The translations under genes and the position numbers were made by a program. From Nereocystis luetkeana (Eukaryota; Sar; Phaeophyceae; Laminariales; Laminariaceae): 64,000 nucleotides of DNA. Positions 46,801 to 57,715 of the stretch are shown in pieces. Each line of letters starts with the position of its first letter. Position 1 is the stretch's first letter. Location of the stretch: assembly GCA_031213475.1 (NCBI GenBank), contig JARUPZ010000006.1, forward strand, positions 1 through 64,000, read 5' to 3'. The notes under the pieces are model-generated. The model ran no database searches. It worked only from the letters and a program-made list of their open reading frames with translations, and was not told the origin of the DNA.

Positions 46801-47611
46801 CAGCAGCCTAGCTGGTGAAAACCTGAAGGCTTTACCCGGTGGCTACGAGTAAGACTCGTGCGCAACGAATACATTACATTTCATTGATTCTTCTTCACGC
46901 TACATGCACCAGGCACACATATTTGCCTTGCTTGTTGTTCAAAAGGGTACACCGGACCCATCAAGTTATATGCGGCAAAAATATCAGTCAACACTACCGC
47001 TGGTACATTACCGCCATGGAAAATGTACGTCACGAACCCGGCACTTCCCTCTCTATCTGTCATAGGCATGTTCATGCGAGAAAACCAGGCGCGTTTTCTA
47101 AGGCTTTTACCTATCTGCCACATCCCCTGCGGGGGGGGGGCACGCCAGTGGTGTGTCCTTTTTTTTTTCATTTTTTCCTTCTCTCTTTCGACGTGTCTAG
47201 TTTTGTTCGTTTTTCCTTTGTTTCCCTTTTGTCTCTCTATTTCATAGAATCGGTATGTCGTGCGCTTGTTCCAGTTGTGCTTCCATTAATCATTTTAGGA
47301 CCGCTGTCCGGTTTTTGGAACAAACTACTTAAAATATCATCGATTTGTGCCCAGAACGGGACTGCGGTTCTGAAAGGCGAAGGAGTCCGTGGTCACACTA
47401 AGGTGCTGGAGCCCTAGGAAGATCTGAAAACCCTTGTAAAAACGAAATTCGGCAGCCTAACAAAATACCAAAGACGAAGAAGGCGCACATGTCATGGTAT
47501 TCATAATCCCGTTTCCCTCTACTGTCGAGGAGGCGTGTTTCTGATGAAACGCGCCACGCAAATAATTTATATATTGTCCCCCCTGTTCTCAGAACTCTCT
47601 GAGAGCCAGGT
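46801..47611. other. Intergenic with a repeat C fragment
   Basis: A reversed, truncated repeat C piece lies at about 47110-47275 (poly-G run, T-rich stretch, 'atgtcgtgcg'). No gene is supported. Confidence 0.45.
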
Positions 47612-48030
47612 AGTGTGTGTGTGTGTTCTTCACATTAAACCGTCCTTTCTACCCGTCGACATCCAGCACAACCACGGTGTCCGTGCCGATTCTTCAATCC
47701 TAGAAGAGATACGAGTTCTGTGGTCACAAAGCTACGCCACAGAGATACTACGTTGCCACGTGTGCAGTGTGCACTGCAGTGGGCAATGCAAAGCCATGTC
47801 ATGATACTAGATACGACAGGCACGACATACGCAATCTATGAAATAGTGAAACGAAAAGAAACAATCAAAGAGAAAACAAAAACGAGATAGACAAATCGAA
47901 AGAGAAAAAGAAGAAAAAGGAAAGCAAAATCTAGGAGAAACAATTCTGTCGTGCCCCCCCCCCGCAGGCGAGGTGGCCAACACTTGAAAAAGAACGAGCT
48001 GGAGAAAAGAAAGAAAAAAGTAGTAGACAT
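47612..48030 (+). repeat. Dispersed repeat C, copy 3
   Basis: Very close to the copy at 45667: the same (GT)n start, the same 'gatacgacaggcacgacata' block, and a poly-C run followed by 'gcaggcgaggtggcc'. The high identity points to recent spread. Confidence 0.85.
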
Positions 48031-48179
48031 ATATATAAAACTCAAGAGAAGGTGATATTTCGACTCTTTGCGTCGACTTCAATATCGCGATTTGCCTACG
48101 CCCAAATCCCTCGATATAAAACTCGAAATCGCCTTTTTTGCCAGAAGCACGTGAGATATAAAACTCGGCTGTAATAATT

Positions 48180-48511
48180 GAAAGAGTCTGATTGTAGTGG
48201 TGGTAGCCGTCGGAGACGTTTTCTGGGCAGTAATTGGCCTCGACACGGGCCCCGCTCCTCATCCTGGAGTTATGCTCGAGATATCGTTCGCCGGCTCCGT
48301 CGGTTCTTACGCTTGGCTCTGCTCCAAACGGCCGCGATAGTAGAAGCAAACCCCTTTCGTCGATGAGCCTGAGGATGGTATCGGGATCCGTTGTGTTGGA
48401 TTCAGTACGTACAGCAGCCCGAAAGCAACAACAAAAAATAGGCAAAGAGCATAACAGGCACCTCGTGGTATAGTGTACTCGTACTGCTGCTGTACCTCGT
48501 AGAAACAACAC
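48180..48511 (-). CDS. Unrecognised open frame, possible exon
   Basis: The minus-strand frame has protein-like composition (for example DPDTILRLIDERGLLLLSRP) over about 100 codons. It then runs on into repeat C, where it cannot be genuine. No domain was recognised. It could be an exon of an unmodelled gene or a gene fragment. Confidence 0.3.
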
Positions 48512-48670
48512 AGGAACCAGCTACTGCTGTACGATCGTACGACGAGCACGAGATATTCTCCTTTAAAAAACAAATAGGCATACTACTTGGAATTAGTATA
48601 CGGACTTTTTTGAGTCCGAGAACGAGAAGAAAGCTCCCCAAACACGGCGCCAACCTAGTCCACTACCAGG

Positions 48671-49560
48671 TGTTTTGTTTGTTGTTGTTGTTCTCACATT
48701 AACTCACAATTCAATGCAGTCCGTGGTCGCAGGACAGGCTCCAATAACTCTGGAGTGGAAGAAATACCTCAAGTAAAAACAGAGGCAAAAAAAAAAAAAA
48801 AAAAAAACAGGCATACGCACTCCACCACTGCGGACACCAGGGAAGCAAAAAGGAGACTATTAATAGCAGACAAAAACCTAAAAAAAGAAGATGAAGCTAA
48901 GCAAAACAAAAACAAAAACAAAACTAAAACAGACGCAGATAGCAAAACGCGAAAAAAAGGCAAGGCAAAACGGACCATACTAACAAAGACACAAAGAGGT
49001 ACAAACGGGAATGAAAGAAAAATGAAAACAAAGAAGGGACAAAAAAGCGATAATCACGGGCGGGGGGGAAAGAAAATACCAAAGGCAGGCACTGGAGCAT
49101 ACAGACACGCAAAGTTGCCCAGATGGCACCATGCTAGTTACTTGGGTCCCAAAGAAAGGAGTGCATCATGACGATGATGGCCATAACCAGGCTTCAGTCT
49201 GTTGGGCAGACCGCCTCCCCTCCCCCCCCCCCGCCATTCCCCCTCGTCCCCCTTTCGCCCCCCCCCCCTCTTCCCTGTCATTCTGCACACTCGCGTTGGC
49301 GTCAACGGCTGTGGTCGTGGTCGCAGCTATTCTATGCCGTTCTGCCGATGCCTCCTTCTCATCTGTATGCCATTTCCGCATGAAGGCCTCCGCCCCTTCC
49401 TCGACCCGTTGGAACCATCTGCCGGCTTCTGTGCTGTCTCGCGCCACCCTTCGAGCTTGATGCCGAACTCCTTGAGGTCCTCCTCAAGGTACCTCATCCA
49501 GTCCCACTCCTGTCCTCCGGAGTAACCCTTACCCCCAAGAAGTCGACAACCTCGAGTACG
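48671..49560 (-). mobile_element. LINE 3' end with RT C-terminus
   Basis: Read on minus: about 49530-49440 encodes YLEEDLKEFGIKLEGW, and after a frame change GRWFQRVEEGAEAFMRKW follows. This matches the C-terminal tail I associate with non-LTR reverse transcriptase ORFs. A long 3' UTR-like tail ends in (AAC)n at 48671. It is the inverse of 45605-46800. The rest of the LINE is missing. Confidence 0.7.
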
Positions 49561-49871
49561 CTACCAGTTCATCGTCCCAGAGCCCGCCTGAGCAACGGTG
49601 CATCGGCTTGCCAGTTGGGACCTTTCATCGTTGCTTACAAATTCTCGTGTTGCACTCGTATGCCTTGACAACAACAGTGAGTTTTGCGCGCGCAGCGGCC
49701 GTCTGTACGAGTACTCGTTTAGACTTTTGAAATCACCTGTTGTGGTTGTGGGTAGAGCTCACAACAGAGCCCATGCCATCAGCGATGGCCCCGACATGAC
49801 GTGGCTGCCAAGCGATTCCTCCATTCTACCAAGTCGTCGCGTCCACTGCAGCTGTTGTTGTTCATGGTGCC

Positions 49872-50230
49872 GGTCGCCCCGGTGGTTCAAGTGGTTAACC
49901 TCGAATTCTACTTGTTTGAGTCCTGGGTTCGAGCCCCAGGAGGGTCGGACTTTGACTTTATTTGCAAAAATAAAAAAAGGGATTCAATTGTTGAGAGCGC
50001 CTTGCAGCGTGGGTAGGCACAATTCGATGCGAGTCGACGAGGGAAGAAAAGGCTGAAATCTTCTCGCGATAAAAAAAAATGAAGGCACGTACCGTAGCGG
50101 GAAAGGGGGAGAAGAGCCTGCTATGTGACCCCGGATCTGAGTTACGAGTTGGAAGGAGAGAGAGAAGAAGATGTGCGAAGATAATGAATGGGATGAAAAA
50201 AAAAACAAAACAAACAAACAAACAAACAAA
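49872..50230 (+). mobile_element. SINE-A copy 6, with target duplication
   Basis: Full-length: the A box is TGGTTCAAGTGG, the B box GGTTCGAGCCC, and the tail GATGAAAA...(CAAA)n ends at about 50230. ATGGTG precedes the head (49864-49869) and follows the tail (50230-50235), a plausible short target-site duplication. This is the best-preserved copy. Confidence 0.9.
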
Positions 50231-50815
50231 TGGTGGCGTCGTGATGTCGTGATGATCGGATGACCGAGTACAGGAGACAGGCTGGGTCTGCGGTGTGTCC
50301 AATCTTGTCTGCCAGATTCGGCTCTTCCAACCAAAAAAGAGAACAGAAATATATGCTTGGGGTAAAAATACCCCAAGCATATATTTGTGTGTTGTGGACC
50401 ACGTAACGCGAAAATATCGCCATGTCCCGCCGTTGGTATAAAACTCGATATATATGCACATAATTTGGCTCTAAACCCCAAATATCGCCTTTTTTCCGAG
50501 TTTTATATAGCTCTAGTAAGTGGGAATCATCAAGATAAGACATCAATCTCTGTGAGTGCGTACGCACGTCTAGGCCGACCTGCATCAGAGTAGTCGGGCC
50601 TGCCCCATACTGCCCCTTTTGTTATCCGGTAGTCAGTTATATACCCCTATATCTCCCCCATACTATCAGACATGGCGTCGTCGGCAGGACACGTAGACCT
50701 AGATCGCGTGTACCTGCTCTCTTTCACGAACTTAAGCGGCGAGTGGTTCCGGTTGCTCTCTCTTTTTCTTTTCTCTTTCCCTTTTCCCTGATTTTTTTTT
50801 CGCACTCTTCTTTGC
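50231..50815. other. Flank of the gypsy element; perfect hairpin
   Basis: This contains a perfect 18-bp-arm inverted repeat (50347-50386) and a segment (50405-50512) with TATAAAACTCG-type words also present at 48030-48165. The 5' LTR and leader of the gypsy element should lie around here, but I could not match them to the 3' flank. Confidence 0.5.
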
Positions 50816-53800
50816 ATGAGTCTTTCAGAGAGTTCTCCACCGGCTCTGCCAACAGCCGGTGCGGGTACCTTGCCACCCACCAACGAGTATTTTGTAGACG
50901 CGGTCGAGGTCCCAGCCCCTGAGGGCACGGGCACTGGCCGCGATGATAGCGATGCTGGCCGTACGACACCTGCAGCAGTTTGCCTGTCTGCAGACTTGGG
51001 AGTAGCCCCAGACCTGCTCGTGTATTTGGATCAAATTTGTGACATGTGTCGAAACTCCCCCCTGCACACTACCGCTTGTTTGGACCCCCTCTCCGCCCCT
51101 GGCTCGCTCGACCTCAGCGTAACCCCCCCCCTCGAGCGTTCACGCTGCTGCTGTAGATTCCCCGGCCTCGTCTGCTGCTGTAGCTTCCCCAGCCTCGTGC
51201 ACTGCAGTAGCTCCCCCAGCCTCGTGTGCTGCTGTAGCTTCGCCAGCCCCGTGTTCTGACGTAGTCTCAAACCTTGTTACTGGTGTAGGTTTGTCTCTCG
51301 ACAATTGTTTGTTATAACTTCCGTCTATCTCCGGACTGGTAGCTTCCCGAACGAGCACCCACACCACCTCGCGTAGCCTAGGCACTCGTTTACCGTCGGT
51401 ACCAGCTGTATGCTCACCCGACGTCCTGACCTCCCTCTCGTGTGAACCTACAGCTCGCGTGCTTGATGTCACCCCGACACCCCAGTCAGACCTACCTGCT
51501 GTTGCAGCTCAGACTCTCGGTGTCGACCTGACGGCATCGATCGCACGGCCACGCGTGATCGATGACCTTCGGCTGTCTAATGAATTTTCGCGTGAAAACA
51601 GCCAACTTCCATTCGGGCCTGCCCACCACGCCCTCTCAAACCAAGTGTTTGTCAGTACGGATACCCCGCTCCTTCGAGAGCACCGTAGCGTCTCGCCTAT
51701 GTCAGCCTTCGGGCCCCTGACTGCCGACGCTACCTCCGCGACCCAGAGTAGTTGCCTCTTGCCCGTGTCGACCTCCGGGCTCTTCACCGGTGACGCTACT
51801 ACTGCTGCCGCATCGGACGACTTCCTTCTTCTGAACTCTGTCAGCTCCCCAAGACCCCCTGTGCGCTTCGAGCAACCTCGGGGCAACCGGCCACTTTGGC
51901 CCGGACCTAGTGATCAGCTGTCACAGCCCCTAGCAACGGCCGAGGTGGCAGTGGACCCTCCTCGAGACGAGTCTCTGGAACGGCCTCACAGCCTGGTCGC
52001 TCAGGTGGCCTGCCTACAAGGCAGACCCACCTCTCCTGTTGGAACAGCAGCACCGTACCCACGACCGCATTCTGTTAGTACAGCAGCAGTACCGGCAGCA
52101 CGTACTACTTCTGGTCATCCAACAGCAGTACATCTCGCTCCTACTCGTGACTTTTCAAGCACTACTATTAATCATAGTGACGCAGACGAAACCCCGCTTC
52201 CACTGTCGATCCGACCCCTGACCTTGGAGAACGCTCCTTCACGCCCGAGCACTTTGTTGGTAGCTGATGACCAACCATTGGTAGCAAGTTCGACCGCCTT
52301 CACGCAGCGCCACCTGCGTAGTATCCGGCGCGCTGCTCGAGCGCACGCTCGCCGTCAGCTGCACCCCGTAATGTCGAACACGCTTCAGGACAATCCTGAA
52401 CCGAACCCTGCTTCACTTACTATTAGTACCGGACGCTCAAACGGGGCACTCTCACTTGATCATAGTACGGGTGAAGTTTCCCCGTTCAGGGACAGCTTTC
52501 CCGACACACCCAGTCACGACGCAACCTCGTCACCAACCACTGATTCTGTCCCTGTACCCCGTACGCTTCCCCCCCCCGTACCCGCGGTCTCGCCTCCCCT
52601 TCCGCCCGTCGACCCTCCAGACACCTCTCCCAATATGGCTGCATCCGCGCCTCGCCCCATGGATGCCAATGTCGACTACGATGGGTCCGGTGAAGACGTG
52701 CCGGCGGAGCCGGCAGGCCACTCCGACGACCTGGCCTTCTCGACAGCTGCTGGTCCTGCTGAGCAGACCACCAACGCCACTGCCGAGACGCTTATCGGCT
52801 CCATCCCTGCTGTGTACTCGGCAGTTCTGACGCCCGCCCAATGGGCGGAGTTGCCCCCGACGACACGAGGCGACATGATCATGAAGGCCCCTTTAACGGT
52901 GCAGAAAGTCCATTCCATGGACGCCGAAGCACGACTGTTCCAGCAACGTCTGAAGGACGACGCCTCTCGCGAGGCCATCGTCACTGCGACGTCCGGCCGC
53001 GACAAGTCCAAGGCGAAGATGACGTCCGTGGAGGCGACCCAAAACAAACTCCGAAAGCAGCTGGCGGCCGCAGACCGCGACATGGCTCTTGCGCTCTCAT
53101 CGACCGAGGTCTTCGGACCGGGCGTTGGAGGCGGCCGAGAATCGGCCCGGTCCCTCGTGGCCAGCCCGCGCCGGCCCCGGCAGGATGGCCCTGGCCCTCG
53201 TCGGGAGCCTTTGCTGTCCTTCCACGACCAGGATTTCTCTTCCCCCGCGCCCCGGTCCCCTCGCGATGTCCTCCGCCCGGCGTACACGTGCCGCCCCGTC
53301 GACTCCTCTTTTATGGACGTCCGCCTAGATGACCTCACCTCGGCACCACCAGCACGGCTGACATTCGGCTGGCCGCCCAAGCTCTCCTGAACACCTTCGA
53401 GTCCTTCCCGGGGGCAACCCTCCTCTTGGTGTTCCGTCACATCGACACGGCGCCCGCATCGCCCGAGCTCACATCAGCGGCTCACGCCCTGGTGGACGTC
53501 CTGCGGTCGGTCCACACCGCCCCTGGCCGCTTCATAACGTGGCCGGAACGCTCCACCCTCGGCGCGACCGCCCCCGCTTCTTCACCGCGCCGACACCTCG
53601 GCGCCTCCTCCCCGCGCCACGGCCGCCGCGACCATGGCCGACAAGGCCGCTCCACGGACAACCGCAGCAGCTCCTCCCACAGCAAACGACGGGGCAGAAG
53701 AAGAATCGGCGCGATGACTCGAGCCGCGGCAGCAGCAGCAGCAGAGCTCCGGCTCGACGGACGAAACGCAGCAGCCTCCCAGGCAAGTGACGCCTTCTCT

Positions 53801-55001
53801 GGTTGACATATTCTCCAGCGATAAGTTGCACGTGCTCTCGCGTAGTGAATTCACTACTGACCGCGCCCTCCCGTTGTCCTCCGCGACAGCCTACGCTGGA
53901 CAAGAGCAGATTAATGAGATCAATGATGCAGTTGATAACGCTTACATCCGAGCCGTAGAACGCCACTACATTATTATCGACTTGCGCAAAGTCGACCGTG
54001 CTGTCGCCCTCCCTTTCAGCTCAGCCATCGCTAGAACGGAAGCGGTGCAACAACTCGTTTGAAGTATAAGACTAGCCCTGGCAGACATTCTAGTTATGTG
54101 CGATGACCAATGTACCAAGGGCCTCGCGGCCGACGTCTGGATACACGGTTGGGAACGACCCCTCCAAAAAGTGATTATGAAAGCAATCGTCACTGACCAT
54201 CCCTCTTCCTCCGACCTCACCGCGGTGTTCGACGATTATTTCGCGCCGGTGAAAAGGAGCCTTGATGCCCAAGCCACGGGACCAGAGGCCTTCACCCAGC
54301 TACTTCGCCTCATCTGCAGCCACTTTGACCTCGGCGACGGAACCGCTGCGTTTCAACGGCTGCATACTTTTGGAGTAGCTAATGGGACCCCCTTCTCCTT
54401 ATCTTTCAGAGTGGTGGTTTTTAGCGTTACGGGTTTCGAGAACGTTTTGGCTCCGAATGTTTCGACGGTTTTGGAACGGGTTAGGCGTAGCGTAATGAAC
54501 CAGTACCCCGGGCTCATACCCACGCTTTATCCGGGTGCTTTGGCCACTGCGCCCACCCCGTTTGTTTCGATCGATGCCAAGTTGTTGTATTTCCAGACCA
54601 TGGCGACTAATAGAACTCCCTCTATATGCGGCGAAAGGTTTTTTTCCTTGCCCCCTTTGGCGGGCCTTTCTTTGCAACCGCATGCAGGCAATCGCTCTCA
54701 GAGTAGATCTGCCGCACCGTGGTCCCGTTCGGGACCCGTGGGTTCCTCACGCAACCCTGTTGTGATGAGCGTCGCTCATGCCGACCATTATGATTCTGAT
54801 CCGTTTAGGCATATCCACAACCACTGGCCGACTGACCCGTCTGACTGGGAAACAGTGTTCCAAGTATCTGAATCGTTTTAGAACAATGATCCCAGTTTAT
54901 GGACGCCGCTTGTTACACCCGAAGAACGCACGCAAGCTTCCCGCGACAACAAGGGTCGCTGCTTAAATTGTCACCGTACCGACCACTCTTCCAAGCACTG
55001 C
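50816..55001 (+). pseudogene. gag: Gag polyprotein with CCHC zinc knuckle
   Basis: The ATG at 50816 starts a Pro/Ser-rich frame (frame 2), which moves to frame 3 near a C8-9 run at 51123-51131. Frame 3 then carries TAA at 51315, the long open block 51459-53390, a detour through frame 2 (about 53350-53780), and more open blocks to TAG at 54879. The part 54096-54881 looks like the capsid region. The knuckle C-x2-C-x4-H-x4-C is at 54960-55001 (CLNCHRTDHSSKHC). The N-terminal half is unusually long and low in complexity. Confidence 0.75.
51144..51255 (+). repeat. 27-bp tandem repeat in gag
   Basis: About four units of 27 bp ('tgctgctgtagcttccccag'...), encoding a nine-residue AAVASPASC-like repeat in the gag frame. 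Confidence 0.9.
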
Positions 55002-56540
55002 GTCAACGCATTTATTAATGTTAGTGGCTGCCTTAACCCCCCGGCTAGGTCAACTAGGCGATAATGGTGACGCCTACCGTCGTTGGAGGCAGCGAATGCG
55101 CTCCCACCGTCGCCGCGAACACTCTGTAGGCGGCGGAAACGCACGATCGTCGTCGACCTCTGACCGTCGTAGACATCTTCACGACACAATGACAACAGCC
55201 GTAATCGCAAGGGTTAGGAGGTAACATACATGCGCCTTCACGAAATTATTCACGCAACTACGGACAAGGCGACTACCAACACGGCCCGCCTCACAACAAC
55301 GGTAACACCGCGCCCCTCCAGCTCGGACAAGACACCCGAAACACAGGTACCGCGTCTCAGGCTCTCACAGTGCACCAACCAAACAATGGAACACCTCCGG
55401 CCCCAGCCTCGGCCGGTGGAACTCCTAGCGTGCGGCACGCGCACGGCGGCTCAAACAATGGACACCTCAATTCTCGCCAGCCGGGTGTTTTTCGCTCCGG
55501 CTGACCGCTCAACGGCGGTGCTCCCCGGCTCCCAGTTTCGCCTGTAGCACTTTTGGGAGACAAAACACGAACCTTTTTACGCGGACGACTTCCGCCGCAA
55601 TCCATCCGTGTTTTAAAGCAGGGTAAGGGCGCGCACGACGTTCCCCCCTCTCGCGTAGACGAAAAACACCGTCCCGCAATATTATCTCCCCCTCGAGGGA
55701 TTTTACCTCAGGGTCGGGCGCGTACCACGCTGCCTCCCCTCGCACCAACGACACTAATTCAGGTCGTTCGCTCGCGTCTCCCAATACTCCACCACAGACT
55801 TCTACCACATCCGGATTTTGCTCCCCAGATGGGAAGGTCGCCTTGAGGTGTGGGTATAGGAGTCCCCGACGCCAGAGTTCCTCTTCGGCGCTCCTCTCTG
55901 CGTCTGTAAGCAAGACCAGTCGAGACCCCCCGCTTTGTACCATTGACGAAGAAATTCTGGATTTTGCTCATCTCGATGCCCCTTCAGCTCAGCGTACAGC
56001 AAAAGGGTTTTCCCTGGCCTCTGGCTCACCGCCGGCAACCAGCGAGCCGGTAGGGGACGTATTCCCCCCACAGGGTTTAAACGCAGCTACACCCTTCGCG
56101 CATAAACGCGACGCCTTTGTTCCGGACGGGGCGCGGCGAGGCATACTCAACGAACAGATCCCACCCGTCCTCCCGACAGTGTCGACAACACGTTTTTTCG
56201 TGGACGCACTTAAAGCCCTTCGCACAGGCGGCGGAAGACTCGCTAACCTTGTCAAGGAAGGTCGGTCAGGAGCCCCCTGTCGCTCCCCGTGAATTTTCGG
56301 GGACCACAGTAACGACCCACCTAGGCGAATGCGTCCCCACCTCGGGCCCTCAAATGAGGACCCCGGAGGGACAAGTAGCTCGTCGGGTACCGTTGAAAAA
56401 CGGCCCCTCCAGCTATTCGGGAGGCGTAAAACACCCCCCGCCGGCTCATGCCGCAACTACTAGCCCCGCGCTTGATGATCCCCCCCGGCTCACGCCACGC
56501 CTACTGTCCCCGCGTTTGATGCCACCCAGGAATATTGCAC
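55002..56540 (+). pseudogene. Gag-to-NADAR linker
   Basis: Low-complexity, Pro/Ser/Thr/Arg-rich sequence with open frames in more than one phase. The frame-1 block 55843-56292 has the most protein-like stretch (TIDEEILDFAHLDAPSAQ). A near-duplicate 'gctcatgccgcaactac' / 'gctcacgccacgcctac' occurs at about 56444 and 56488. No domain was recognised. Confidence 0.45.
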
Positions 56541-57012
56541 CCCCACAGTGGTATTTGTCTGGCAACCTCCCTCTTGCTTTTCGCAATGGACCTCTTCCAG
56601 GTTTACCATCGACGGCACTTCCTATTTGTTCGCGGGACAGTTTTTCGCCGCCGAAAAAAAGTCGCCTCTTTGGTGACCACCCCGCGCTTCAAACAATTAT
56701 GCGTGTGTCCGACCCTAAGCTGCACAAACAGTACGGACGCGAGGTACAACATTTTGATGCTACCAAGTGGGGACATGAACGAGAAAATGTTGTCCTCGTT
56801 GGCTCCTACGCCAAGTTCGACCACAATCCAACCATGCGACAGCACCTGATGGATACCGGCGACCGGCTGCTTGTGGAAGCCAGCCCTTACGATACCATCT
56901 GGGGGATAGGCTACCGAGCGGACCACCCAAACGCCCAGTGCCCCCCCGCATGGCGCGGCCTCAACCTGTTAGGAACAACCCTGCAGATTGTGCGCCAGCA
57001 CCTCCGCGATGG
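56541..57012 (+). pseudogene. NADAR (RibX/YbiA-like) N-glycosidase domain, frame-split
   Basis: Two frames carry the two halves. The first (frame 1) has FSQWTSSRFTIDGTSYLF and AGQFFAAEK. The second (frame 2) has RLFGD, LHKQYGREVQHFD, AKFDHNPTMRQHLMDTGD, LLVEASPYDTIWGIGY and NLLGTTLQIVRQHL. These are the diagnostic blocks of NADAR in the right order and at the usual length (about 150 residues). Frames change at an A7 run (56654-56660). NADAR enzymes act on NAD/ADP-ribose and N-glycosidic bonds, including ADP-ribosyl-guanine. The position normally Glu before His/Gln (as in SEH or AEQ) is Gly here (56635-56637), which may mean loss of activity in this copy. It lies between gag and protease, inside the element. 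Confidence 0.85.
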
Positions 57013-57169
57013 CGTCCCATCACCGGCGCGCCGCCGCTATACTCCTTCCCCGCGAAACGAGTCGCTCACGCAGGGCCGGGAAATTATTCTTTGGGTAGAC
57101 CTCTCCTCTCAACAGCGTCTTTCGACCTGTGACACGGCTACCGCCCCCTCTGGCTAATATTCGACCCTC

Positions 57170-57715
57170 GTGCCGAACGTGCCACCGGAGCATGGTGGCA
57201 ACATCTTCTCGGTGACCCCCCGGGCAGAAGGCACCCCTCCACGCTTCCAACCTCTCACTGAGCAGGGACCGTGCCTCGTCCCTGGTATTGTTACTATGGA
57301 CCACTCTTCATTTTCAACGAAGGTCAAGCTCTTCGGCGGCCACGCTTCCTCAAAATTTGGATTCGTCGCCCTTTTGGATACAGGCTCCCCCCAGTCATTC
57401 CTAACTCTTAAAGCCTGGGAGCACATGGTACGATCAGGCGCAGCCTCGACAATCTGCGAGACGCAAACCCCCCCACGATCCTGGGGCGGCTTCGGAAAGT
57501 CCCCCCCCTGCAGGCCTCTACCACAGTTCGCTTGAGCATACAGTTCCAGCATGAGGATAAACCTACTGCGTCGCTTGCGGTCTGGGCTTACCTAGTCCCG
57601 TCCGATGAAAAGCAACACGATGTCCTCCTCCGTCGCGACAGTTGGATGCGGTTCAACGAGCGAGCGCTCGTACCGCACCTTGACTCCGCGCCCAGGCGAC
57701 AACCGCGTGTGCGGT
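57170..57715 (+). pseudogene. Aspartic protease (retropepsin)
   Basis: FVALLDTGSPQSF at about 57361-57401 is the catalytic D-T-G-S flap entry typical of Ty3/gypsy proteases. The downstream part (LAVWAYLVPSDEKQ, VLLRRDSWMRF) is in frame 1, while DTGSP and the later RT are in frame 2. The first frame change falls near a C8 run at about 57499-57506. It follows NADAR and precedes RT in the usual pol order. Confidence 0.85.

Noticed and set aside
51509-51886. Minus-strand open frames over gag (also 52676-53440, 53532-53966)
   Set aside because: GC-rich shadows of the plus-strand gag frame; no domain signature.
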